A stretch of 12,273 nucleotides of DNA from CAXSEF01 sp050955025 (GTDB lineage: Bacteria; Pseudomonadota; Alphaproteobacteria; Acetobacterales; Acetobacteraceae): positions 1-12,273 of the forward strand of contig JBPBQX010000283.1 in the NCBI GenBank assembly GCA_050955025.1. The letters are read 5' to 3'. Below are positions 1 through 6,194 of the stretch, one piece after another. Below the pieces are notes generated by a model. It was not told where the DNA came from and searched no databases. It saw only the letters and a list, made by a program, of their open reading frames with translations. A program made the translations under genes and the position numbers. Numbering within the stretch: position 1 is the first letter of the stretch; each line of letters starts with the position of its first letter.

Positions 1-293
1 AGCACCACGTAGGCGAGCCACGCCGGCACCAGGCGCAGCAGTCGCCTGCGGTAGAACCCCGCGAGCCCGACGCGGCCGTCGCGCCGGTGCTGCGCCACGA
101 GCTGCCGGGTGATCAGGAAGCCGCTGACCGCGAAGAACACGGTGACGCCGAGCCCACCCGGCACGACACGCTCCAGCCCGGCGTGCGAGGCCACCACCAG
201 CAGCACCGCCGCGGCCCGCAGCCCGTCGAGCGCCGGGAGATAGGCGGACGGTGTGGGGATGAACGGATGTTCAGGTGACGGGGCCGGCGCCAT
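1..293 (-). CDS. Acyltransferase 3 family (OafA/YrhL-like) membrane protein, 5' part only
   Basis: The reverse strand from ATG at 293 reads about 97 codons and leaves the window, so only the N-terminus is visible. After a short hydrophilic leader comes the block YLPALDGLRAAAVLLVVASH, the classic start of acyltransferase-3 proteins: LDGLR followed by a first membrane helix ending in the conserved His. Next comes GGLGVTVFFAVSGFLIT, the second family block, then a basic FYRRRLLRLVPAW stretch, which matches the usual Y-x-R-R-x-x-R-I-x-P motif. Family members have about 10 membrane helices and transfer acetyl or other acyl groups to extracellular polysaccharide, LPS or peptidoglycan sugars. The substrate cannot be told from this fragment. 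A GTG four codons upstream (305) is an alternative start; neither has a good ribosome binding site. It is divergent from the pseudoprotease gene. Family call is firm, specificity unknown. Confidence 0.88.
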   Translation of the reverse strand, partial: MAPAPSPEHPFIPTPSAYLPALDGLRAAAVLLVVASHAGLERVVPGGLGVTVFFAVSGFLITRQLVAQHRRDGRVGLAGFYRRRLLRLVPAWLAYVV

Positions 294-337
294 GGGTGCA
301 TCCACTGTGCGCCGCGGACGTTAGTGCATCGCCAGGC

Positions 338-388
338 GACACGCGAGCCGATTGCGGGTGTCTGCAACCGCAGATTGGCTCGCGTGTC
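338..388. repeat. 51-bp imperfect palindrome between divergent genes
   Basis: Arms 338-349 (GACACGCGAGCC) and 377-388 (GGCTCGCGTGTC) are perfectly complementary over 12 bp. The pairing continues inward: a G-T pair, two A-T pairs, one bulged base, then five more pairs (353-357 with 368-372), leaving a loop of about 10 nt. It lies 45 bp upstream of the minus-strand acyltransferase start and 74 bp upstream of the pseudoprotease ATG. Because the flanking genes diverge, it is unlikely to be an ordinary terminator. A dimeric-regulator operator or a hairpin in the 5' leader of the plus-strand gene are the main possibilities. No T-tract follows on either side. The symmetry is certain, the role is unknown. 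Confidence 0.6.
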
Positions 389-462
389 CCCGACATACGG
401 GCCTATGCTCCGCCCACTATGCGGGTACGCCCGCCACGGATACCGAGGGAGTACCCAGACCC

Positions 463-1434
463 ATGCCCAGGAAGGAGCCGGAGATCCCGCTCAAGCTCAG
501 GCCGGACCAGAGCGACTACAGCTTCGACCTGGACACCGCGCTGCTCAGCGTGATCGGCGTGCGCTCCAGCGTCCCCGCCGACGCCTTCACCGCGAGCGCG
601 CTCGGCACCGAGCGCGACGGCTCGGGCGTGGTGATCGCCGGCGGCCTGGTGCTGACCATGGGCTACCTGGTGCTCGAGGCGGAGACGATCTGGCTGACCA
701 CGGCGCGCGGCGGCGCGGTGCAGGGCCACGCGCTCGGCGTGGACGCGGAGAGCGGCTTCGCGGTGGTGCAGCCGCTCGGCCGGCTCGACGCCCCGGCGCT
801 GGAGTTCAGCACGACGCAGGGCCCCGAGGTCGGCTCCACCGCGATCCTGGCGGCGCAGGGCGGCATGACCCGCGCCATCGAGACGCACGTGGTCGCGCGC
901 CAGGAGTTCGCCGGCTACTGGGAGTACGTGCTCGACGACGCGATCTTCACCGCGCCGGCGCACCCGTTCTGGGGGGGTGCCGCGCTGATCGGCCAGGACG
1001 GGCGGCTGCTCGGCGTGGCCTCTCTGATCCTGCAGCAGGGCGACGCGCGCGGCCGCCGGGTCGACATGAACATGGTCGTGCCGATCGCGCGCCTGCTGCC
1101 GATCCTGGACGACCTGCGCACGCTGGGCCGCGTCAACCGTCCGCCGCGCCCGTGGCTCGGCATCTACGCCATGGAGGACGACGACACGATCGTGGTCGGC
1201 GGCCTGGCCGACGGCGGCCCCGCCGAGAAGGCCGGGCTGATGGTCGGCGACCGCGTGATCGCCGTCGGCGAGGAGGAGATCCGCGAGCTGTCCGCGCTGT
1301 GGCGTCGCGTCTGGTCCGCGGGCGATGCCGGCGCGCGGGTCGCGCTGCGCATCGGCCGCCTCGGCGCGGAGATGGACATCGCCGTCGTCTCGGCCGACCG
1401 CGACACCTTCCTGCGCGCGCCGCTGATGCACTGA
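463..1434 (+). CDS. HtrA/DegP-like trypsin-fold protein with PDZ domain and no catalytic triad (pseudoprotease)
   Basis: The 323-residue protein is built like an S1C (HtrA) protease: a trypsin-like domain (about residues 30-215) and a C-terminal PDZ domain (about 230-310; PWLGIY, then GGPAEKAGLMVGDRVIAV). All three catalytic positions appear lost by alignment to DegP motifs. The TNNHV histidine corresponds to Tyr68 (GLVLTMGYLV), the DIAL aspartate to Gly98 (SGFAVV), and the GNSGG serine to Trp170 (HPFWGGAAL). The surrounding fold motifs (GSGVVI at 53-58, LLGVASL) are kept. There is no signal peptide, so it is probably cytosolic, unlike DegP. Such a protein would be expected to bind rather than cut peptides. 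The start at MPRKEPEI is chosen over an in-frame ATG at 352 because GAGGGA lies 12 nt upstream and the earlier extension is low-complexity leader falling in the palindrome. A lipoprotein gene follows 44 bp later. Databases may label it 'serine protease', which the residues do not support. Confidence 0.82.
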   Translation: MPRKEPEIPLKLRPDQSDYSFDLDTALLSVIGVRSSVPADAFTASALGTERDGSGVVIAGGLVLTMGYLVLEAETIWLTTARGGAVQGHALGVDAESGFAVVQPLGRLDAPALEFSTTQGPEVGSTAILAAQGGMTRAIETHVVARQEFAGYWEYVLDDAIFTAPAHPFWGGAALIGQDGRLLGVASLILQQGDARGRRVDMNMVVPIARLLPILDDLRTLGRVNRPPRPWLGIYAMEDDDTIVVGGLADGGPAEKAGLMVGDRVIAVGEEEIRELSALWRRVWSAGDAGARVALRIGRLGAEMDIAVVSADRDTFLRAPLMH

Positions 1435-1478
1435 GACCGCCCTTTCCCCGGACCGCCAGAGCCAACGAGGAGACTTCC

Positions 1479-1712
1479 ATGACGCATTCCCGAATCCGCC
1501 CGACCCCCGCCCGCCTCGCGGTCGCCGCGGCGCTCGCCCTGCTCGGCGGCTGCTCCGGCGTGGCCACCCCGGTCGGGCCGCAGGTCGCCGACGGCTACGG
1601 CTACGTCTGCGCCGCCGGTGTCTACCAGTGCCGCCTGCCGCAGCAGGTCCGCATCGGCGAGCACTGCTCGTGCCCGGGCCTGGGCGCGCCGTCCTTCGGC
1701 TTCGTCCACTGA
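1479..1712 (+). CDS. Small cysteine-rich lipoprotein, function unknown
   Basis: A 77-residue protein with a strong ribosome binding site (ACGAGGAGA ending 5 nt before ATG). The N-terminus is a type II signal peptide: basic region, hydrophobic stretch LAVAAALALLGG, then lipobox LGGC with the acylated cysteine at position 25. The mature part has about 53 residues and four further cysteines (44, 51, 63, 65) in a C-x6-C-x11-C-x-C pattern ending GEHCSCPGLGAPSFGFVH. That pattern fits two disulfides in an exported protein. Residue +2 after Cys is Ser, so the outer membrane is the default destination by the E. coli sorting rule, which may not apply here. It lies 44 bp after the pseudoprotease and may be co-transcribed with it. 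I recognise no named family; export as a lipoprotein is well supported, function is not. Confidence 0.8.
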   Translation: MTHSRIRPTPARLAVAAALALLGGCSGVATPVGPQVADGYGYVCAAGVYQCRLPQQVRIGEHCSCPGLGAPSFGFVH

Positions 1713-1728
1713 TCCTGGCTAAGCGCAG

Positions 1729-1850
1729 GCAAGGCCGGGCTCTGCCCGGACCCGCAAAGGGTCCGAGGACCCTTTGATCCCTTGACTTAAGGGACGCGTT
1801 CCAAGGGCGCAGCCTTTGGCGGAGTCCAGAGGCGGAGCCTCTGGCCTTGC
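1729..1850 (+). repeat. Structured intergenic repeat, copy R1 (122 bp)
   Basis: One of four related elements in the window (R1-R4). It is bounded by 8-bp inverted ends GCAAGGCC and GGCCTTGC and contains a series of hairpins: CCGGGC-tct-GCCCGG; AAAGGGTCC-ga-GGACCCTTT; TCCCTT-gactt-AAGGGA; CCAAGGGC-gca-GCCTTTGG (one G-T pair); CCAGAGGC-gga-GCCTCTGG. It begins 16 bp after the lipoprotein stop and ends 24 bp before the acylase start, so it occupies most of the spacer and may form the leader of the acylase operon or act as a processing or termination structure. No transposase and no clear target-site duplication are visible. The reverse strand can be read as a short peptide, as in other copies, but this looks spurious. 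Confidence 0.9.
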
Positions 1851-1874
1851 TTCCTTCCCGCACGATCGGACGCG

Positions 1875-4250
1875 ATGCGCACCGCCCGGATCCTCGCCAC
1901 CGGCCTTGCCGGACTGCTGCTCGTGGCTGCCGGCTCCGTCGCCGGCGTCGTGGCGCTGACCCTGCCGCCTCGCCACCTGGCCCTGCGCATTCCCGCAATG
2001 TCCGCGCCGGCCCACGTCACCTTCGACGGCGACGGCATCCCGCGCATCCGGGCCGCCACCGAGGCGGACGCCGCCGCGGCGCTCGGCGTGCTGCACGCCC
2101 GCGACCGGCTGTCGCAGATGACGCTGCTGCGCGCGGTCGGCTCCGGGCGGCTGGCCGAGCTGGCCGGGCCGGACGCCGTGCCGCTCGACCGCATGATGCG
2201 CACCTTTGGGCTGCGCCGCCTCGCCGAGGCGGACGCGGCCGCGGCGTCGCCCGAGATGCGCGGGCTGCTCGAGGCTTACGCCTCCGGCGTCAATGCCTGG
2301 ACCGCGGCGCGCGGCCGGCTCGCCTCGCTCGACGCGCCGGTGCTCGGGCCGCCGGCGCCGTGGACGCCGGCCGACACCATGCTGTGGGGGCGCGTGCTCG
2401 CCCTGTGGCTGTCCACCAACGAGCGGGCGGAGCTGTCGCGGCTGGCGCTCGCGGCGCACATCGACCTGGTCCACGTGCTCCAGCTCTGGCCGGCCCGGCG
2501 CGACACCCTGCCCGCCGACGCCGCAGGACCGGCGGACGGCGCGCCCGCACCGGAGCGCCACGCCTCGCTGGCCGCCGGACGCGTGCTCGCGGCGCTGCCC
2601 GCCTTTCCCGGCCGCTTCACCCAGCCCGCGGAGGAGTCCGACGAGTGGGCCGTCGACGGCCGTCGCAGCGCCACCGGCGCCCCGCTGCTCGCCGGCGACC
2701 CGCACCTGCAGCTCGGCTTCCCCGACCTGTGGTACCTGGCGCGCATCGACACGCCGGCCGGGACGCTGGCGGGCGCCACCGCCCCGGGCACGCCGTTCCT
2801 GGTGATCGGGCGCAACAGCCACGTCGCCTGGTCGTTCACCACGGCGAGCATCGACACTCAGGACCTGTTCCGCGAGACCGTGCTGCCCGACGGCCGCTAC
2901 GCCACGCCGGACGGCCCCGCGGAGTTCGCCCGACGCGACGAGACCATCCGCGTCCGCGGCGCCCCGGACGTCGTGCTGCATGTCCGCGAGACGCGCCACG
3001 GCCCGGTGGTCAGCGACCTCGACGTCGACCCGGGCGCCACCTTCATGCGCGGCATGGAGCCCCCGGTGCTGGCCGCGTCGATGGAGAACCTGCGCGCGCC
3101 GGCCGCCGCCGCCGGGCTGCTGGCGCTCGACCGGGCGCGCGACGTGGACGAGGCCGGGCGTGCCGCGCCGCTGCTCGCGACCCCGGTGCAGAACCTGCTG
3201 GTCGCCGACGCCACCCGCATCGCGCTGTTCACCACCGGACGCGTCCCGGTGCGTGCCGGCGCGGGCGGCGACCCGTTCGGCGCCGGCGCGCTCCCCGCCG
3301 GCGGCGCGGACGGCCTGCGCGACTGGACGGGCGAGGCGAGCGGCGACGCCCTGCCGCACTTCGTCGCCCCGGCGAGCGGCATGCTGCTCAACGGCAACGA
3401 GCCCACCGTCGGGCCGGGCTTCCCCGTCGACCTCGGGCGCGACGCCGACGGCGACTGGCGCGCCCGCCGCATCCGCGAGCGCCTCGCCGCCCTGCCCCAT
3501 CCTGCGGTCGCGGACTTCGCCGCGATGCAGGCCGACGCGGGGAGCAGCTTCGCCGCCGCCCTGCTGCCGGTGCTGCGCGCCACCGCCATCCCCTCCGGCC
3601 CGGCCCGTGCCGCGCAGGACCTGCTGCAGCGCTGGGACACCGCGATGGCCGCGGACAGCCCGGCGCCGCTGGTGTTCAACGCCTGGGTGCAGCGCTTCGT
3701 GTCCGACGTCCTCGCCCGCCGCCGTGTCCCGGAGGCGCAGCGCGGCCCGTGGGAGGACTTCGCCGCCGCCCTTCTCGTGCCCCCGCATCCCGACGCCGCG
3801 TACTGGTGCGCCGGCCCGTGCGCCCCGGTCCTGGCCGACGCCCTCGCCGAGGCCGTGGCCGCACTCGCGCCGCGCTTCGGGCCCGACCCCGCCGCCTGGC
3901 GCTGGGGCGACGCGCACCAGGCGGTGTTCGCCGACGCCCTGCTCGGCACGCTGCCCGTGGTGGGCCGGCTGGCCAGCCGGCGCATCGCCGTGCCCGGCGA
4001 CGACACGACGCTGTTCCGCGGCGGCAACGGCACGCTCGGCCGCTTCGAGTCCCGCCACGGCGCCGGCTACCGGGGGGTGTACGACCTGTCCGACCTCGAC
4101 CGGAGCCGCTTCATGATCGCGCCCGGGGAAAGCGGCCATCCGCTGAGCCGATACGCGTGGAACATGCTGCACCGCTGGGCGGAGGGCGCTACCATCGCGC
4201 TCGGTCCGACCCCAGATGAGGTCACAGCCACCGTGGAGCTGACGCCATGA
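1875..4250 (+). CDS. Penicillin acylase (S45) family Ntn hydrolase
   Basis: A 791-residue precursor, the usual length for this family. Residues about 5-30 form a hydrophobic signal sequence or anchor, so it acts in the periplasm. The alpha region shows the family blocks VTFDGDGIPRIRAATEADA and LGVLHARDRLSQMTLLR. The self-cleavage site is at Ser255 (context AEESDEWAVDGRRSATG), the predicted N-terminal nucleophile of the beta chain. DPHL (275-278), GRNSHVAWSF (from 312) and a GMLLNGNEP block follow; Asn508 there is a plausible match to the oxyanion-hole Asn of penicillin G acylase (beta 241). The residue after the nucleophile is Asp instead of the common Asn. Family members hydrolyse amides such as beta-lactam side chains or acyl-homoserine lactones; the substrate here is unknown. 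The ATG at 1875 has only a weak GGA ribosome binding site and sits 24 nt after repeat R1. The stop overlaps the next start (ATGA), indicating translational coupling to the RDD gene. Confidence 0.9.
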   Translation: MRTARILATGLAGLLLVAAGSVAGVVALTLPPRHLALRIPAMSAPAHVTFDGDGIPRIRAATEADAAAALGVLHARDRLSQMTLLRAVGSGRLAELAGPDAVPLDRMMRTFGLRRLAEADAAAASPEMRGLLEAYASGVNAWTAARGRLASLDAPVLGPPAPWTPADTMLWGRVLALWLSTNERAELSRLALAAHIDLVHVLQLWPARRDTLPADAAGPADGAPAPERHASLAAGRVLAALPAFPGRFTQPAEESDEWAVDGRRSATGAPLLAGDPHLQLGFPDLWYLARIDTPAGTLAGATAPGTPFLVIGRNSHVAWSFTTASIDTQDLFRETVLPDGRYATPDGPAEFARRDETIRVRGAPDVVLHVRETRHGPVVSDLDVDPGATFMRGMEPPVLAASMENLRAPAAAAGLLALDRARDVDEAGRAAPLLATPVQNLLVADATRIALFTTGRVPVRAGAGGDPFGAGALPAGGADGLRDWTGEASGDALPHFVAPASGMLLNGNEPTVGPGFPVDLGRDADGDWRARRIRERLAALPHPAVADFAAMQADAGSSFAAALLPVLRATAIPSGPARAAQDLLQRWDTAMAADSPAPLVFNAWVQRFVSDVLARRRVPEAQRGPWEDFAAALLVPPHPDAAYWCAGPCAPVLADALAEAVAALAPRFGPDPAAWRWGDAHQAVFADALLGTLPVVGRLASRRIAVPGDDTTLFRGGNGTLGRFESRHGAGYRGVYDLSDLDRSRFMIAPGESGHPLSRYAWNMLHRWAEGATIALGPTPDEVTATVELTP

Positions 4251-4723
4251 CCAGGTTCTGGCCCGACGAACTCCTGACCCGCGGCGTGATCTGGCGCCGC
4301 ATCCTGTCCTGGGGCCTCGACGCCGTGCTGCTGGCGGTCGGGCTCGCGGCGCTGCACGTCGCCCTGCTCGCGTTCGGCCTGCTGACCCTGGGCCTCGGCC
4401 TGCCGCTGCTCGCCGCCCTGCCGGCGGTGCCGTTCCTCTACACCTGGCTGTGCGTCGCGAACCTCGGCGCCACCCCCGGCCAGGCGCTCGCCGGCCTCGC
4501 GGTGCGCGCCGATGCCACGCTGGCGCGGCCGGACGGGACCCAGGCGCTGCTCTACACCGCCGGCTACTGGCTCACCCTGGCGACGGGCGGCCTGCCGTTC
4601 CTGCTGGTGCTGGTGACGCCGCGCCACCGCGCGCTGCACGACATGCTCGGCGGGGTGGCCGTCCTGCGCGCCGACGCGCTCGCGCCACACGCCGCCCGCC
4701 CGGCCCGCGGCCTGGCCGCCTGA
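4247..4723 (+). CDS. RDD family integral membrane protein
   Basis: A 158-residue protein with the three hallmarks of RDD proteins: an early RRILSWGLDAVLL segment (Arg plus Asp in the first helix), the loop GATPGQALAGLAVRAD, and the closing RHRALHDMLGGVAVLR. Hydrophobic segments at about 20-44, 45-70 and 100-122 suggest three membrane helices. The molecular role of the family is poorly defined; some members are linked to ion or osmolyte exchange. Its ATG overlaps the acylase stop as ATGA, with TGGAG 8 nt upstream, and bpt begins 4 bp after its stop, so the three genes form one operon. From memory, RDD genes next to this aminoacyl-transferase gene recur in Alphaproteobacteria (often near hemB), which suggests the RDD-bpt pair is older than its link to the acylase. 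Confidence 0.88.
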   Translation: MTRFWPDELLTRGVIWRRILSWGLDAVLLAVGLAALHVALLAFGLLTLGLGLPLLAALPAVPFLYTWLCVANLGATPGQALAGLAVRADATLARPDGTQALLYTAGYWLTLATGGLPFLLVLVTPRHRALHDMLGGVAVLRADALAPHAARPARGLAA

Positions 4724-4727
4724 CGCC

Positions 4728-5555
4728 ATGTCGCGCCCCAGCCTCCCGCCGGGCCCCGACGCCGCCGGCTCGCGCATGTCCTACAAGCCGCCGCGCCGCC
4801 CGCAGTTCTTCTACACCACCGCGCCGCTACCCTGCCCGTACGTCGCCGGGCGCACCGAGCGCAAGGTCGTCACCGAGATCACCGGGCCCGACGCCGACGC
4901 CCTGCACGACCGGCTGTCGCGCGCCGGCTTCCGGCGCAGCCACAACATCGCCTACGCGCCGGTCTGCCCGGCCTGCAACGCCTGCATCCCGATCCGCATC
5001 CCCGAGGCGACCTTCGCTCCGGACCGCACCCTGCGCCGCATCGCCCGCGCCAACGCCGCCGTGGTCGGCACCGAGGTCGCCTCGCGCGCCACCGCCGAGC
5101 AGTTCGCCCTGTTCCAGCGCTACCAGCAGGCCCGCCATGGCGAGGGCGACATGGCCACCATGAGCTTCTACGATTACCGCGCCATGGTCGAGGACACGCC
5201 GATCGAGACCTTCCTGGTCGAGTTCCGCGACCCCGACGACCAGCTCATCGGCGCCTGCCTCGCCGACCGTCTCGGCGACGGCCTGTCCGCCGTCTACAGC
5301 TACTTCGCGCCCGAGCACGACCGGCGCTCGCTCGGCACCTTCGCGATCCTGTGGCTGGTGGCGCGCGCCAGGGCGCTCGGCCTGCCCTACGTCTACCTGG
5401 GCTACTGGGTGCCGGAGAGCCGCAAGATGGCCTACAAGGCGCGCTTCCGCCCCAGCGAGATCCTCGCCGGCGGCACCTGGCGCCCGCTCACCGACGCCGA
5501 CATCGCCGCGCGGTCGGCGCCCGCCGACAGGCTCGTCGCGGAGACGGCGGGCTAG
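4728..5555 (+). CDS. bpt: Aspartate/glutamate leucyltransferase (Bpt; arginyltransferase-like, N-degron pathway)
   Basis: A 275-residue cytosolic protein matching the bacterial ATE1-like family in length and motifs. The N-terminal domain has CPYVAGRTERKVVTEI with Cys36 and the cluster VCPACNACIPIRIP with Cys80, Cys83 and Cys86. The GNAT-like C-terminal half has FYDYRAMVEDTPIETFLVEF, a YSYFAPEHDRRSLGTFAILW block and the signature PYVYLGYWVPESRKMAYKAR. Bpt enzymes transfer leucine from Leu-tRNA to proteins with N-terminal Asp or Glu, marking them for ClpS-ClpAP degradation; many genomes label orthologues 'arginyltransferase', and the donor amino acid cannot be fixed by eye. It starts 4 bp after the RDD stop with no clear Shine-Dalgarno, so coupling is likely. 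An internal Met17 (4776, MSYKPPRRPQFFYTT) is an alternative start nearer the conserved region. A 12-bp hairpin follows its stop immediately. Confidence 0.93.
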   Translation: MSRPSLPPGPDAAGSRMSYKPPRRPQFFYTTAPLPCPYVAGRTERKVVTEITGPDADALHDRLSRAGFRRSHNIAYAPVCPACNACIPIRIPEATFAPDRTLRRIARANAAVVGTEVASRATAEQFALFQRYQQARHGEGDMATMSFYDYRAMVEDTPIETFLVEFRDPDDQLIGACLADRLGDGLSAVYSYFAPEHDRRSLGTFAILWLVARARALGLPYVYLGYWVPESRKMAYKARFRPSEILAGGTWRPLTDADIAARSAPADRLVAETAG

Positions 5556-5587
5556 GCCCCGGGCCGGGCGACGCTCCGGCCCGGGGC
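5556..5587 (+). terminator. Perfect 12-bp GC hairpin after bpt
   Basis: GCCCCGGGCCGG (5556-5567) pairs fully with CCGGCCCGGGGC (5576-5587) around an 8-nt loop, starting one base after the bpt stop. The ferredoxin remnant begins right behind it on the other strand, so the hairpin lies between convergent units and could serve both. There is no T-tract on either side, so it may be a Rho-assisted terminator or an mRNA 3'-end stabiliser and not a canonical intrinsic terminator. Confidence 0.65.
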
Positions 5588-5588
5588 G

Positions 5589-5785
5589 CCCGTTGCTAGA
5601 TCTGCGACTCCGGCAGGTGCACGACCAGCCCGTCCAGCTCCGGCGACATGTCGATCTGGTAGCTCAGCCGGCTGTTCGGCTTGCGCTCGCTCGCCGTGCT
5701 GTCGAGCATATCCTCCTCGTCCTGCTTGATCGCCGGGACCTTCGCCTCCCACGCGGGGTCGACGTAGACGTGGCAGGTCGCGCAC
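5589..5785 (-). pseudogene. Truncated ferredoxin copy with the fourth cluster Cys changed to Tyr
   Basis: This segment repeats the last 62 codons, the stop and a few downstream bases of the adjacent ferredoxin gene, with 196 of 197 bases identical. Read from 5784 on the minus strand it gives CATCHVYVDPAW and continues to LPESQI and the stop at 5596-5598. It lacks residues 1-45, including Cys40, has no start codon or ribosome binding site, and lies after the intact gene's stop. The single difference (T at 5660, C at 5857) makes the fourth cluster ligand Tyr (SYQID) where the intact gene has Cys (SCQID). It cannot make a functional [2Fe-2S] protein. It is best read as a recent non-functional duplication that may still be co-transcribed with the intact gene upstream. 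Confidence 0.9.
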
Positions 5786-5982
5786 CCCGTTGCTAGATCT
5801 GCGACTCCGGCAGGTGCACGACCAGCCCGTCCAGCTCCGGCGACATGTCGATCTGGCAGCTCAGCCGGCTGTTCGGCTTGCGCTCGCTCGCCGTGCTGTC
5901 GAGCATATCCTCCTCGTCCTGCTTGATCGCCGGGACCTTCGCCTCCCACGCGGGGTCGACGTAGACGTGGCAGGTCGCGCAC
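5589..5982. repeat. 197-bp direct tandem duplication (5589-5785 and 5786-5982)
   Basis: Two adjoining copies, offset by exactly 197 bp, are identical except at 5660/5857. The sequences diverge at 5588/5785 on the left and 5786/5983 on the right, so the units abut with no spacer. 197 is not a multiple of three, but the intact gene's stop lies inside the second copy, so the frame of the functional gene is unaffected. A short shared CGTTGC near the boundary (5591 and 5987) is offset by 2 bp and may or may not have aided slippage. Near-identity implies a recent event or an assembly artefact. Confidence 0.95.
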
Positions 5983-6116
5983 ATCGCGTTGCCGCCGCAC
6001 TCCGCGACGATGCCGTCGATCCCCTCGTTGATCGCGGCCTGCATGACGCTGACGCCGGGGCGCGCGTCCACGACCTGCTTTGAGCCGTCGGGGCTGACGA
6101 AGGTAAGGCTGGCCAT
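5793..6116 (-). CDS. [2Fe-2S] ferredoxin, adrenodoxin/putidaredoxin type
   Basis: A 107-residue electron carrier with the four cluster ligands in the vertebrate-type spacing C-x5-C-x2-C-x37-C: Cys40, Cys46, Cys49 (ECGGNAMCATCHVYV) and Cys87 (RLSCQIDM). The beginning MASLTFVSPDGSKQVVD and the end LDGLVVHLPESQI are typical, and the acidic stretch around residues 67-73 (DEEDMLD) fits the partner-binding helix. Proteins of this kind pass single electrons from an NAD(P)H-dependent reductase to cytochromes P450 or other oxygenases, or serve in Fe-S assembly. No partner gene lies nearby, so the acceptor is open; the short length and sequence favour a P450-type role over Isc-type Fdx, as an inference. 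The start at 6116 is fixed by AGGAGA 7 nt upstream. The 3' part is duplicated downstream. Confidence 0.93.
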   Translation of the reverse strand: MASLTFVSPDGSKQVVDARPGVSVMQAAINEGIDGIVAECGGNAMCATCHVYVDPAWEAKVPAIKQDEEDMLDSTASERKPNSRLSCQIDMSPELDGLVVHLPESQI

Positions 6117-6123
6117 GCGGTGC

Positions 6124-6129
6124 TCTCCT
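6124..6129 (-). promoter_or_regulatory. Shine-Dalgarno site of the ferredoxin gene
   Basis: AGGAGA on the minus strand, 7 nt before the ATG at 6116. It selects this start over an in-frame ATG at 6155, which would add 13 residues (MIPDPWATAGEHR) not typical of the family. Confidence 0.8.
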
Positions 6130-6140
6130 GCTGTGGCCCA

Positions 6141-6169
6141 AGGGTCGGGGATCACCGCGAGGGCGTCAA
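6141..6169 (-). promoter_or_regulatory. Possible sigma-70 promoter of the ferredoxin gene
   Basis: On the minus strand TTGACG (6169-6164) is a near-consensus -35 hexamer. At a 17-bp spacing the -10 position reads GACCCT (6146-6141), a poor match, as is common in high-GC genomes. The site is 25 bp upstream of the start codon, leaving a short leader with the ribosome binding site. Supported mainly by the -35 and the position. Confidence 0.35.
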
Positions 6170-6194
6170 CAAGGGCACGCGCAAAGGACAGGAA

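Noticed and set aside
352..462. Upstream in-frame ATG at 352 as the start of the pseudoprotease
   Set aside because: The added 37 residues look like translated leader, fall in the palindrome, and lack a ribosome binding site; MPRKEPEI at 463 is better.
1729..1850. Short peptide open frames on the reverse strand of the repeats as small genes
   Set aside because: They recur in each copy, follow hairpin sequence, and have no ribosome binding site; they are by-products of the repeat except where R2 lies inside the glycosyltransferase.
1719..4172. An 817-codon minus-strand open frame opposite the acylase
   Set aside because: Low-complexity Gly/Ala/Arg translation without motifs; the plus strand carries clear S45 acylase motifs over the same span.
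5596..6141. A 181-codon minus-strand frame joining ferredoxin-region sequence to the duplicated tail
   Set aside because: Its first part is an out-of-frame reading of the true ferredoxin; it enters the real frame only in the truncated copy because the 197-bp unit shifts phase by two.
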